Origin: Streptomyces sp. P3
Lineage (GTDB): Bacteria > Actinomycetota > Actinomycetes > Streptomycetales > Streptomycetaceae
Length of the DNA: 64,000 bases
NCBI GenBank assembly: GCA_016893485.2
Contig: JAFEKX020000001.1
Location: 7,705,501-7,769,500 of the forward strand
Reading direction: 5' to 3'
Numbering within the stretch: position 1 is the stretch's first letter; each line of letters begins with the position of its first letter. The translations under genes were made by a program, and so were the position numbers. The notes below the pieces were generated by a model. The model ran no database searches and was not told where the DNA came from. It was given only the letters and a program-made list of their open reading frames with translations. Below are positions 50,960-60,156 of the stretch, in pieces.

Positions 50960-51917
50960 TCCCCGACGGCGACGTAACGCCAGACCGTGCCGTCGTCCTC
51001 CGTGTCCTCGTCCGCGTCGTCACGGTCCAGGTCGACGTCCACCCCCGCCGGCACCAGCGTCTGCCGCACCCGCTCCGCGACGTCCTCGCTGAGGTAGTTG
51101 TGGTGCAGGTCCAGCTTCTTGAGGTGCGTCAGCGGCTGCCCGCTCAGCAGCGCGACCGCGCCCTCGTCGGTCAGCACGCCCATCGACAGGTCCAGCACCT
51201 CCAGGCGCTCCACCACCGGGGCGGAGGCGACCGCGGCGGCCACCGCGTCCTGCATCTCGCTGTTGCGCAGGGCCAGATGACGCAGGCTCGGCAGCCTGGC
51301 CCCGGACAGGATCGGCTCCAGGTCGGCGGCCTCGCTGTCACCGCCGTAGTCCGGCGTGCCCAGCCACAGGTCCAGGTGCTCCAGGGCGGGCAGGTCACTG
51401 GCGCCGATGCCGCGCACCACCTCGACGGGCAGCCCGCCCGTCTCCGCCACCAGCCGGCGCAGCGAGCCGTGCCGCAGCGCGGTGAACTCGAGGCCGGTGC
51501 CGCCGCGCACACCGAACTCCTCCAGCGCCGGGTAGGCGTTGAGCAGCGGGGTGACGTCGGACTGGTGGATCCAGGAGATCTCGCACTCCTCCATCACCAG
51601 GTCGCCCAGGAACATCGCGCGCAGTGCGGGAAGGCGTCCCGGGCCTCCACGAGCGCCTCGACGATCGGCGTGGGCGCGGTGTCGTAGGCCTCCTCCTCCC
51701 AGCCGCCGATGATCAGGGCCCGGACCCGGGCCGTGTCGACGTCGGCACGGAAGCGGGCGAACGTGTCGGTCCACGCCTCGTCGGTGTCGTACACGTTGGC
51801 GCCGATGCGCCAGGCCACCGACTCCGGCTCGGGCAGGCGGTCGGCCGGGGCGTCCGGCCCGGGAAAGGTGAACGACGGCAGCCGGTACAGCGCGTCGAGG
51901 TGCTCACCGATGGTCAT
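50956..51917 (-). CDS. STM4015-family leucine-rich-repeat protein
   Basis: About 320 residues. N-terminal domain (MTIGEHLDALYRLPSFTF ... SVAWRIGANVYDTDEAW), then six or more LRR-like units (LPALEHLDLWLG, LPSLRHLALRNSEMQDAV, VERLEVLDLSMGVLTDEG, LTHLKKLDLHHNYLSEDV), ending in an acidic tail (VDLDRDDADEDTEDDG). One base is missing near 51632. AGGAGC precedes ATG 51917. First gene of the operon; it may be the scaffold or the substrate of the enzymes behind it. Confidence 0.83.
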
Positions 51918-51960
51918 GCGGCCGCTCCTGAGAAGAAGAGTGCGTGGTCTGTGATGCGCC

Positions 51961-51989
51961 TTTCTACCAACCGGCACTGACAGTGCCGT
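51961..51989 (-). promoter_or_regulatory. RecA-NDp-like promoter of the STM4015-STM4011 operon
   Basis: On the minus strand: CTGTCAGTG, 8 bp, TAGAAA. The consensus is TTGTCRGTG-N8-TANNNT, so two positions differ. It would start the transcript about 36 nt before the ATG at 51917. The -35 part is embedded in a 17-bp perfect palindrome, CGGCACTGACAGTGCCG (51972-51988). Confidence 0.5.
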
Positions 51990-52012
51990 CGGGCGGGGCG
52001 GGCCCCAGGGCG

Positions 52013-52035
52013 TTGTCAGTGGCGGCGCCTAACGT
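52013..52035 (+). promoter_or_regulatory. RecA-NDp promoter of the divergent gene
   Basis: TTGTCAGTG (52013-52021), GCGGCGCC (8 bp), TAACGT (52030-52035): a full match to TTGTCRGTG-N8-TANNNT, the actinobacterial DNA-damage promoter class controlled by PafBC. Confidence 0.6.
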
Positions 52036-52084
52036 CTTGGTCATGAGGCCGGTGCGCGAAGCACCCGGCGGTGAGGGGACAGCC

Positions 52085-52410
52085 ATGTACCGACAGGGAG
52101 ACGTGCTGATCGTGCCGGTCGCGCAGGACGCCGTGCCCGCCCACGCGGCACACGCCCCGCGGGAGCGGCGGGACGGACGCGGACGGCTCGTGCTGGCGCT
52201 GGGCGAGGTGACGGGCCACGCCCACGCGGTCGTCGGACCGGGGAGTTGGTGCGCGAGCCGGGACCTCACGGTCCGTTGCTGCTCCATCTGCCCCAGGGCG
52301 GGCGGGTGGTGCACGAGGAGCACGCGGCGATCGCGCTGCCCAAGGGGTGGTTCCGGGTCGTCAGGCAGCGGGAGTACGTGCCCGGTTCGGTACGGATCGT
52401 GGCCGACTGA
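52085..52410 (+). CDS. Small conserved hypothetical protein, frameshifted
   Basis: About 108 residues. MYRQGDVLIVPVAQDAVPA, then LVLALGEVTGHAHAVVGPG and, in the second frame, HGPLLLHLPQGGRVVHEEHA and FRVVRQREYVPGSVRIVAD. The beta-rich pattern with GEVTGHAH and VHEEHA is distinctive of a family often found near LRR/DUF genes, but no function is known to me. One base is missing near 52243. GAGGGG precedes ATG 52085. Confidence 0.7.
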
Positions 52411-52531
52411 GGAACCGGGACGCACCGGCGGCATGCGAGCGCCGGGCACGGAGTGGAGGAGGGCACGTGGGCGGGACGGACGTGGGAGTGGACGGGGCGA
52501 TGGACCGGAAGCCGGACGGGGAGCGGGGAGC

Positions 52532-53608
52532 GTGACGACGATCGCGGAGCCAGGTACCGAAGGGGCCCGACTCGACGACGGGGGAACGGCGTTCGGGCCT
52601 TCCGCCGACCTCGCGGAGTGGCGGACGCGGTCCTCGGCGACCGGCGCCGCGGACCGGACGCGCGCCGAGGAGGGCGTCCGGCGGGCCTACCGGCTGGCGG
52701 GACTCGCGGAACCGGAGCGGGTGGTCTGGGCGGGTTCACCGCGCGCGGCGGTCGCTCTCGTCCGGGAGCTGACGGACCGTGGCCCGAGCGTCCGGGACGC
52801 GGTGCGCAGCGCGCCCTGGGCTGCCGCGAGGCGGCTGCTGCACGCCGAGTTGGGGCCGGCGGGCTGGTCGGCGCACTGGGCGGCGACCGGCGGACGGTTG
52901 TGGCCTTCGACGCAGGCCCTGGTGGACCGGATCCGTACGGGCGTGATCGAGGACCTGGCCGGTAGCGACACCGGCAAGGAGGCCGCGGCGATCCGGCTGA
53001 TCCTCCTGGACGCCGTGCTCGGACAGCACGACGCGCCGTGGCTCGCGGCGTTCCCCGCCGACGACGGCCCGCTCGACGCGCTGTCCGCGGTGTGCGGCAG
53101 CGCCGGCTGGTGGTGGCCGTTCGCGCGGGTCGCGGTGGTGTCGGAGCGCCCCTCGGCCCTCCACCGCGACGAGGCGGGCCGCCTCGACCACGGGGACGGC
53201 CCGGCGCTCGCCTACCCGGACGGCTTCGCCCTGCACGCCTGGCGCGGCATGCCGGTCCCGGCCGCCTTCCTGGCCGAACTGCGCACGCTGACCCCGGACC
53301 GCATCAGGGCCGAGGAGAACACCGAGCTGCGCCGCGTGATGCTCGAGTACTACGGCTACGACCGGTACCTCACCGATTCGGGCGCCCGTCCCCTGCACCG
53401 GGACGAGACGGGCACGCTGTGGCGGATCGATCTGGCCGACGACGAGCCCGTGGTCATGGTCGAGGTCCTCAACTCCACACCGGAACCCGACGGCACCCAC
53501 CGCACGTACTGGCTCCGGGTCCCTCCGTCGACCCGCACGGCCAGAGCGGGGGTCGCCTGGACCTTCGGCCTGGACGCGGAGACGTACGCGCCGCAGCGGG
53601 AGACCTGA
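52532..53608 (+). CDS. DUF6745-like protein
   Basis: 358 residues, unbroken. The N-terminal half is helical (DLAEWRTRSSATGAADRTRA, AARRLLHAELGPAGW); the C-terminal third carries the conserved block MLEYYGYDRYLTDSGARPLH then DETGTLWRIDLADDEPVVMV and HRTYWLRVPP. By memory this resembles DUF6745. It follows the previous gene by 121 bp (52411-52531, nothing else seen) and probably shares its promoter. Function unknown. Confidence 0.68.
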   Translation: MTTIAEPGTEGARLDDGGTAFGPSADLAEWRTRSSATGAADRTRAEEGVRRAYRLAGLAEPERVVWAGSPRAAVALVRELTDRGPSVRDAVRSAPWAAARRLLHAELGPAGWSAHWAATGGRLWPSTQALVDRIRTGVIEDLAGSDTGKEAAAIRLILLDAVLGQHDAPWLAAFPADDGPLDALSAVCGSAGWWWPFARVAVVSERPSALHRDEAGRLDHGDGPALAYPDGFALHAWRGMPVPAAFLAELRTLTPDRIRAEENTELRRVMLEYYGYDRYLTDSGARPLHRDETGTLWRIDLADDEPVVMVEVLNSTPEPDGTHRTYWLRVPPSTRTARAGVAWTFGLDAETYAPQRET

Positions 53609-53659
53609 GCGCCCCCTCCACCGGGCGTGGCCCGGCTCCGCCCGGCGGCAGGACGTGCC

Positions 53660-53699
53660 TCGCCCCGCGGCCCATGGACGTGGGGGAACCGCGGGGCGA
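53660..53699. terminator. Bidirectional terminator
   Basis: TCGCCCCGCGG and its exact complement CCGCGGGGCGA, with an 18-nt loop, between the convergent DUF6745 and RNase genes. Confidence 0.6.
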
Positions 53700-53770
53700 A
53701 GGGTGAGCGATGGTGCGGCCGGGGAGAGCCGGACTCCCGGATGACTACGGAACGGACCTGAACGACCGGC

Positions 53771-54158
53771 TCAGCAGCCGAAGTTGATCAGGTTGAACGT
53801 GACGTAGTGGTCCGAGGTGTAGTAGTCCTCCTTGGTCTTCTTCCCGGTGACGATCCGACGCGCTCCGCGCGTGGACGAGCCGGGAGTCTTGACTGTGTAC
53901 TCGTGGTAGTAGCCGGACGCCTGGCTGGGGAGGACACCTTCCTGGTTGCGGAAGACGACGCCGTCCTGCGAGTACGGGAAGGGCCCGTTCGTCGCGATCA
54001 GGCCGAGCGTGTCGTACGCCTGGGAAGGCAGGGCGCTGTAACAGATGCTGCCGACCGCGGCGGCCGCCGGGTCGCGGTGGCGACGGTGCCGCCGATGAGG
54101 AGAGTGGACAGAACGGCGGCTGCCGCGCCGATGCCGGTGATCCGTGGGGGAATCTCAT
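53771..54158 (-). CDS. Secreted guanyl-specific ribonuclease (RNase Sa type), frameshifted
   Basis: About 129 residues: signal peptide (MRFPPRITGIGAAAAVLSTL) and a mature domain close to RNase Sa. Catalytic residues: Glu in GYYHEYTV, Arg in TRGARRIV and His in SDHYVTFN. The two cysteines (SICYSAL and the final GC) can form the family disulfide. A base is missing near 54145 (CCCCC) and near 54070. The preproteins of Streptomyces RNases follow this plan. It cleaves RNA after G. Confidence 0.88.
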
Positions 54159-54200
54159 GGCTTCATGATGACGCGCGTAGATAGTGGCATGTCAATGACA
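54159..54200 (-). promoter_or_regulatory. Probable promoter of the RNase gene
   Basis: On the minus strand TTGTCATTGACATGCCAC then TATCTACGCGCGTCATC, ending at the ATG region. TTGTCA / TATCTA are separated by 12 bp; the palindromic ACGCGCGT follows. The architecture resembles, but does not match, the RecA-NDp class (spacer 9 from TTGTCATTG). Confidence 0.35.
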
Positions 54201-54387
54201 ACCGCAGAGATTTTCCCGCCAAGTCCGATGAGTTTTCGGGAAGTTAACCTCGCGCCGTCCTTCGCCCCGCGTTCCCGGGTCGCGGGGCGAGGCGTGTCCG
54301 CCGAAAGTCTGCGACCTCGCGACTTTGGTCGTCGTTCCCCCGCGCGAGGTGGGTGGCAGGGCCGGGACCCGCATAGATTTGTCGACC

Positions 54388-55746
54388 GTGACCGGAAACA
54401 GGACAGCACAGGTACCGACGGCCTTCGCGGGGGCGCCGCTGGCTGCTGCCGTCCGCCGTGGCCGACGAACTCGATCCCGACGTCGAACGGCCCGGACGGC
54501 CCCGCCGGACCGCACGCGACTGGGTCGTCGACACCGTCTGCTTCCTGCTGGCCCTGCTCATCGGCCTGGCCGCGGCGCAGACCCTCAGGAACGACTCCTC
54601 GACCCCGCACCCCCTGGCCGTTGTGGACCAGTTGTTCGGGGTGCTCGCCTGCGGCGCGGTGTGGCTGCGCCGCCGCTGGCCGCTCGGGCTCGCGGTCGCG
54701 ATGATCCCCGTCAGCCTGGTCTCGAACACCGCGGGCGGCGCCGCGATGGTCGTCCTCTTCACCCTGGCCGTGCACCGGCCCTTCCGCTACGTCGCCTGGA
54801 TCGGCGGCATCCAGCTCGCCCTCACCCCGCTCTTCTTCTGGATGCGCCCCGACCCCGACCTGCCGTACGCCGGAGCGGTCGCGTTCACCGAACTGCTCAC
54901 GCTCACCGTCATCGGCTGGGGCATGTTCGTCCGCTCCAAGCGGCAGCTCATGCTGAGTCTGCGCGACCGCGCGCGGCGCGCCGAGACGGAGGCGGAGCTC
55001 CGCGCGGAGCAGGCCCAGCGGCTGGCCCGCGAGGCCATCGCCCGCGAGATGCACGACGTGCTCGCCCACCGGCTGACCCTGCTCAGCGTGCACGCGGGCG
55101 CGCTGGAGTTCCGCCCGGACGCACCCCGCGAGGAGGTCGCGCGGGCCGCCGGTGTCATCCGGGAGAGCGCCCACGAGGCGCTCCAGGACCTCCGGGAGAT
55201 CATCGGCGTCCTGCGCGCGGGCGAACCCGACGACACCGGCCGCCCGCAGCCCACGCTCGGCGCCCTGGACGCGCTGGTCGCCGAGTCCCGCGAGGCCGGC
55301 ATGAAGGTCACCCTCGCCAACCGCGTCACCGACCCCGCCGCCGTCCCCGCCTCGGTCGGCCGCACCGCCTACCGCATCGCCCAGGAAGCCCTCACCAACG
55401 CCCGCAAACACGCCCCCGGCGCGGAGGTCACGGTCATGCTCACCGGCACCCCGGGCGACGGCCTGACGGTCACCGTCCACAACCCGCCCCCGGAGGGCGA
55501 GGTCCCGCACGTCCCCGGCTCCGGCCAGGGCCTGATCGGCCTCACCGAACGCGCGACGCTGGCGGGGGACGACTGGAGCACGGCCCGCAAGCGGGCGGCG
55601 GGTTCCGGGTACGGGCGTGGCTGCCTTGGGGTGAGTCCTCTACGGCACGTCAGGCGCAACTCCGCTGCTGCGCACGGGTGATGGAGACCCCGCGAGAGTC
55701 ACCCTTCTCTGGGCCGCCCCCGAACCGCCCCCGAACCGTCCCCTGA
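54388..55746 (+). CDS. Sensor histidine kinase (NarL-partner, HisKA_3 type)
   Basis: About 452 residues. N-terminal SAVADELDPDVERPGRPRR, four to five membrane helices (VDTVCFLLALLIGLAAAQTL; ELLTLTVIGWGMFV), dimerisation histidine in AREMHDVLAHRLTLLSVH and the ATP domain (AYRIAQEALTNARKHAPGA, GQGLIGLTERATLAGG). An extra G near 54438 (start region) and a missing G near 55565 disturb the frame. GTG 54388 lies 8 bp after TAGATT, so the mRNA is probably leaderless. Its regulator follows 80 bp downstream. Confidence 0.85.
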   Translation: MTGNRTAQVPTAFAGAPLAAAVRRGRRTRSRRRTARTAPPDRTRLGRRHRLLPAGPAHRPGRGADPQERLLDPAPPGRCGPVVRGARLRRGVAAPPLAARARGRDDPRQPGLEHRGRRRDGRPLHPGRAPALPLRRLDRRHPARPHPALLLDAPRPRPAVRRSGRVHRTAHAHRHRLGHVRPLQAAAHAESARPRAARRDGGGAPRGAGPAAGPRGHRPRDARRARPPADPAQRARGRAGVPPGRTPRGGRAGRRCHPGERPRGAPGPPGDHRRPARGRTRRHRPPAAHARRPGRAGRRVPRGRHEGHPRQPRHRPRRRPRLGRPHRLPHRPGSPHQRPQTRPRRGGHGHAHRHPGRRPDGHRPQPAPGGRGPARPRLRPGPDRPHRTRDAGGGRLEHGPQAGGGFRVRAWLPWGESSTARQAQLRCCARVMETPRESPFSGPPPNRPRTVP

Positions 55747-55825
55747 GCCGCCTTCCGCGCCGCCCCTCGGGGTGTCCCCGCCGGCCCGGTAACCGCCCGC
55801 CACGCGCGCGTGGTTACGTAGCCCC

Positions 55826-56505
55826 ATGACTGCGATCAGACTGCTCCTCGTCGACGACGACCCGCTGGTGCGGGCCGGGCTGTCCTTCATGCTGGGCGGC
55901 GCCGCCGACATCGAGATCGTTGGCGAGGCCGCCGACGGCAGCGAGGTCGAGGAACTCGTCGACCGCGTCCACCCGGACGTCGTCCTCATGGACATCCGCA
56001 TGCCCTCCATGGACGGACTGACCGCCACGGAACGGCTCCGCGCCCGCGGTGACGCGCCCCAGATCGTCGTCCTCACCACCTTCCACGCCGACGAACAGGT
56101 GCTGCGGGCCCTCCGCGCGGGCGCCGCCGGTTTCGTCCTCAAGGACACCCCGCCCGCCGAGATCCTCGACGCGGTCCGCCGGGTCGCGGCCGGCGATCCC
56201 GTCCTGTCGCCCGCGGTCACCCGCCAGTTGATGGAGCACGCGGCCGGCACCACCACCGACACCCGCCGGGCACGCGCGCGTGAGCGCATCGCCGCCCTGG
56301 GGGAGCGCGAACGCGAGGTCGCCGTCGCCGTCGGCCAGGGCCTCGCCAACGCCGAGATCGCCACCGGCCTCTTCATGAGCGTCGCCACCGTCAAGACGCA
56401 CGTCTCCCGCATCCTGGCCAAGCTCGACCTCAACAACCGGGTGCAGATCGCCCTGTTGGCCTACGACGCGGGCCTGCTCGAAGAGGACGGGAGAGCGGGC
56501 ACTAG
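55826..56505 (+). CDS. NarL/LuxR-type response regulator
   Basis: About 226 residues. Receiver domain with VDDDPLVRAGL, phospho-acceptor Asp in VLMDIRMPSMDG and Lys in VLKDTPPAEIL; LuxR output domain (LGEREREVAVAVGQGLANAE ... SVATVKTHVSRILAKLDL). The end needs one shift near 56488, giving a stop at 56503-56505. Cognate of the upstream kinase. The signal is unknown; it may control the adjacent P450. Confidence 0.86.
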
Positions 56506-56569
56506 TCGCCGCCGCCGTCCGTTCCCACTGCACTGGAAGACCTCGGGAGTCGTCCGGGAGGGGACAGAC

Positions 56570-57755
56570 GTGACCGAAGTGATCGATCTGGGGAGTTCGG
56601 CGAGGAGTTCCGACGGGACCCGCACCGGGTGTACGCGATGCTGCGGAAGTCGGGCCCGGTCCACCGCGTACGCCTGCCGGTGCCGGACGCGCACCACGTG
56701 ACCTGGCTGATCGTGGGGTACGACGAGGCGCGCGCCGCGCTGGCCGACCCGCGACTCGCCAAGGACGGCGGCAAGATCGGGATGACGTTCCTCGACGAGG
56801 AGCTGATCGGCAGATACCTGCTGATCACCGATCCGCCCGACCACACCCGCCTGCGCGGGCTGATCACCCGCTCGTTCACGATGCGCCGCGTCGAGGAACT
56901 CCGCCCGCGCGTCCAGCAGATCACCGACGAACTCCTCGACGCCATGCTGCCCTCCGGCCGCGCCGACCTCGTCGAGGCGCTCTCCTATCCGCTGCCGATC
57001 ACCGTGATCTGTGAGCTCCTGGGCGTGCCCGAGCTGGACCGCGCGGAGTTCCGCAAGCTGTCCACGGAGGCGGTGGCGCCCACCAGCTCGGGCACGGAGT
57101 ACGACGCGTTCGTGCGGCTCGCCGAATACCTCGGCGACCTGATCGAGGACAAGCGCTGCGCGGGCCCCGCCGACGACCTGCTCAGCGATCTGATCCGCAC
57201 CACCGCCGAGGACGGCGACCGGCTCTCCCCGCAGGAACTGCGGGGGGCATGGCCTTCGTCCTGCTCATCGCCGGCCACGAGACCACCGTCAACCTCCTCA
57301 CCAGCGGCATCCACGCGCTGCTCAGCCACCCGGACCAACTCGCGTCCCTGCGCGCCGACTTGAGCCTTCTCGACGGCGCGGTCGAGGAGATGCTGCGCTA
57401 CGAGGGCCCGGTGGAGAACGGCACGTTCCGCTTCGCCGCCGAGCCCCTGGAGATCGCCGGTACCCCGATCGAGCGGGGCGATCCGGTCATGGTCGGCCTG
57501 ACCGCCGCCGACCGTGACGGGGAGCGCTATCCCGCCCCGGACCGGTTCGACATCCACCGCGACGCCCGCGGTCACCTCGCCTTCGGCCACGGCATCCACT
57601 ACTGCCTCGGCGCCCCGCTGGCCCGCCTCGAAGCCCGCACGGCGATAGGCACCCTGCTGACCCGCGCCCCGGGCCTCGCCCTGGACGGACCTCCCGGCGA
57701 CTGGCTCCCGGGAATGCTGATGCGCGGGATGCGGAATCTGCCGGTGCGCTGGTAG
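56570..57755 (+). CDS. Cytochrome P450, two frameshifts
   Basis: About 395 residues, soluble bacterial class (CYP105/107-like). I-helix oxygen motif LLIAGHETT, ExxR in EEMLRYEGP, and haem-binding FGHGIHYCLGAPLARLE. Early segments: LLITDPPDHTRLRGLITRSF. Bases are missing near 56593 and 57247. GTG 56570 follows GAGGGG. No ferredoxin or reductase nearby; substrate unknown. Confidence 0.87.
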
Positions 57756-57910
57756 AACGGCGATACCGGGTGGGTGTGGGGACGCGGGGTGGTGCCGGTG
57801 GGCGTGGCGGCGCCGGGGGCCTGAGAGGCCTTAGCAGCTATGGCAGTTGGAGCCGCCTTGGAGGGTGCGGAAGCCCCAGCAGGCCCGGCAGCCGCCTCAG
57901 CCGTTGCCCC

Positions 57911-57991
57911 GTGGAAGCCGTGGATGCCGTGGAAGCCGTGGAAGCCGTAGAAACCGCAGAAGTGGTAGAAACCGCAGAAGTCGTAGACGCC
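57911..57991. repeat. Tandem repeat, nine copies of a 9-bp unit
   Basis: GTGGAAGCC-type units, nine in a row (81 bp), e.g. GTGGAAGCC, GTGGATGCC, GTAGAAACC, GCAGAAGTC. Read on plus it encodes VEA/VDA/VET/AEV triplets; on minus, AST/AVS triplets. The surrounding 57756-58060 holds only low-complexity G-rich sequence. Confidence 0.85.
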
Positions 57992-58060
57992 ATAGGAGGC
58001 CCGCCCCCGTTTGCGGGCGGGACGGTGCTGGGCCCCGCCGTCCTCACCGGGGCCTCTCCA

Positions 58061-58233
58061 TCCAGTACGTCCGCCCGGTCAGCGGTCGCACCCTGCGCGC
58101 CCACGCCGAGGTCGTCCAGGCGGGACGCCGTCAGGCCGTCGTCCGCTGTGGTGTCCGCACGCTCGCGGACGACGGTACGGAGGCGCTGTGCGCGGTCGCT
58201 CAGGGGACGGTGCTGCCGGTCCGTACGCCCTGA
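58061..58233 (+). pseudogene. C-terminal remnant of a PaaI-family thioesterase
   Basis: In one frame: GLSIQYVRPVSGRTLRAHAE, then QAVVRCGVRTLADDG and LCAVAQGTVLPV before the stop. This is the last strand region of a hotdog PaaI thioesterase, but the N-terminal two thirds with the active-site loop are absent; the 9-bp repeat and G-rich sequence stand in its place. Either a truncated gene or a badly assembled one. Confidence 0.55.
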
Positions 58234-58240
58234 GCCCCGC

Positions 58241-59255
58241 TCAGCTGTAGGGGAGGGCGCCCGCGATCTCCGCGAGGCGGACGGGTCTGTGTTCGCGTCT
58301 GGACACTTCGCAGGCCTCGGCGATGCGCAGTGCTTGGAGGGCCTCGCGGCCGTCGCACGGGTTGGTGCGCTGGCCGACGACGACCTCGACGAAGGCGATC
58401 AGTTCGGCCTCGTACGCGGGCCCGAAGCGCTCCAGGAAACCGGTCCACGGCTTGGTCGCGGCCGGGGGACCCGTCGGCTCGGTGGACGCGATGGGCGTGC
58501 GGTCGTCCAGGCCGACGACGACCTGGTCGAGTTCGCCGGCGAGCTCCATCCGGACGTCGTAGCCCGCGCCGTTCAGCCGCGCGGCCGTCGCCGTGGCCAG
58601 GGTGCCGTCGTCCAGGGTGAGGACCGCCGCGGCCGTGTCGACGTCACCGGCCTCGCGGAACATCGGTGGCCCGGCGTCCGAGCCCGCCGCGTACACGTCG
58701 ACGACCTCGTGCCCGGTCACCCAGCGCAGCATGTCGAAGTCGTGGATCAGGGTGTCGCGGTAGAGCCCGCCCGAGATCGGCAGGTAGGCGGCCGGGGAGG
58801 CGTCTGGTCGGAGGTCGTCGCGCGGACCGTGTGGAGCCGTCCCAGCCGCCCCGAGCGCACCGCTTCCCGGGCGCCCATGTAGCCCGCGTCGAACCGGCGC
58901 TGGAACCCCATCTGGAGGATCGTCCCGGCCGTCTCGACCTCGGCGATGGCCTGCAGCGAGCCCGGCAGGTCAAGGGCGATGGGCTTCTCGCAGAACACCG
59001 GGAGCCCGGACCGCGCCGCTCTCCGATCAATTCGGCGTGGGCCGAGGTCGCCGTCGTGATCACCACGGCGTCCACGCCCCACTTGAAGATCTCCTCCGTA
59101 CTCGGTGCCGCCGTCTCTCCCAGGCGGTTGGCCAGCTCCTGGGCCCGTGCCGGGTTGACGTCCGTGAGGATCAGCGAACCGACCTCACGATGGCGGCTCA
59201 GGGTCCTGGCATGGATGGTCCCGATGCGGCCCGTACCGATGACTCCGATGCGCAT
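58241..59255 (-). CDS. Gfo/Idh/MocA-family oxidoreductase (inositol 2-dehydrogenase-like)
   Basis: About 338 residues. Rossmann start MRIGVIGTGRIGTIHARTL, the conserved EKP loop (VFCEKPIALDL), MGFQRRFDAGYMGAREAV, and catalytic LIHDFDMLRWVTGHE. Frames shift near 59018 and 58800. NAD-dependent oxidation of a sugar or inositol is likely. It is divergent from a GntR regulator with a clear operator between them. Confidence 0.87.
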
Positions 59256-59297
59256 GGGAACAAACTGGGGGCCGACCAGGCACGCTGTCAATGCGTA

Positions 59298-59307
59298 TGT
59301 CCGGACA
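59298..59307. promoter_or_regulatory. GntR operator TGTCCGGACA, copy 1
   Basis: A perfect 10-bp palindrome in context ATGTCCGGACAATC, between the Gfo/Idh gene and the gntR-type gene. Confidence 0.6.
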
Positions 59308-59358
59308 ATCGAACTACATCACTTCCCGTCAACCATTCACACAGCTACGCTCGGGCCC

Positions 59359-60123
59359 GTGCCGAAACCAGATGTGGACCCGACAGTGCCGCTCGAGCTC
59401 AGCGTGGACCGGAGCAGCCCGGTGCCGTTGTACTTCCAGCTGTCCCAGCAGCTGGAAGCCGCGATCGAACACGGCTCGCTCACGCCCGGCAGCCTGCTGG
59501 GCAACGAGATCGAACTGGCGGCCCGGCTCGGCCTGTCCCGGCCCACGGTCCGCCAGGCCATCCAGTCCCTGGTCGACAAGGGGCTCCTGGTGCGCCGCCG
59601 GGGCGTCGGCACCCAGGTCGTGCACAGCCAGGTCAAGCGCCCGCTGGAACTCAGCAGCCTCTTCGACGACCTGGAGGCGGCCGGACAGCGCCCCGCCACG
59701 AAGGTCCTCGTCAACACCGTCGTCCCCGCCTCCGCCGAGGTCGCGGCGGCGCTCGGCGTGGCCGAGGACGGCGACGTCCACCGCATCGACCGGCTGCGCC
59801 TCGCGCACGGCGAGCCGATGGCGTACCTCTCCAACCACATCCCGCTCGGCCTGCTCGACCTGGACACCGCGCAGCTGGAGGCCACCGGCCTGTACCGGAT
59901 GATGCGCACCGCCGGCATCACCCTGCACAGCGCCCGCCAGTCCATCGGCGCCCGCGGCGCCACGGCGGAGGAGGCCGAACGGCTGGCCGAGTCCGAGGGC
60001 GCCCCGCTGCTCACCATGCAGCGCACGACGTTCGACGACACGGGCCGAGCGGTGGAGTTCGGCAGTCACACCTATCGGCCGACCCGCTATTCGTTCGAGT
60101 TCCAGCTCCTGGTGCGTCCGTGA
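59359..60123 (+). CDS. GntR/HutC-family regulator with UTRA domain
   Basis: 254 residues, unbroken. N-terminal winged helix (VPLYFQLSQQLEAAIEHG, then EIELAARLGLSRPTVRQAIQ) and a C-terminal UTRA domain (ELSSLFDDLEAAGQRP, RIDRLRLAHGEPMAYLSNHI, MQRTTFDDTGRAVEFG). GTG 59359 lies 8 bp after TACGCT, suggesting a leaderless mRNA. Probably senses a sugar phosphate and controls the flanking dehydrogenase and the ROK kinase gene, both beside its operator. Confidence 0.88.
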   Translation: MPKPDVDPTVPLELSVDRSSPVPLYFQLSQQLEAAIEHGSLTPGSLLGNEIELAARLGLSRPTVRQAIQSLVDKGLLVRRRGVGTQVVHSQVKRPLELSSLFDDLEAAGQRPATKVLVNTVVPASAEVAAALGVAEDGDVHRIDRLRLAHGEPMAYLSNHIPLGLLDLDTAQLEATGLYRMMRTAGITLHSARQSIGARGATAEEAERLAESEGAPLLTMQRTTFDDTGRAVEFGSHTYRPTRYSFEFQLLVRP

Positions 60124-60156
60124 GTGCATCGCTTCGCCCTGCGGTCTTCGTCATAA

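Noticed and set aside
50960..51774. Alternative minus-strand start for the LRR protein at 51774
   Set aside because: It begins with out-of-frame residues; the ATG at 51917 with AGGAGC and the continuous domain beyond the shift is better.
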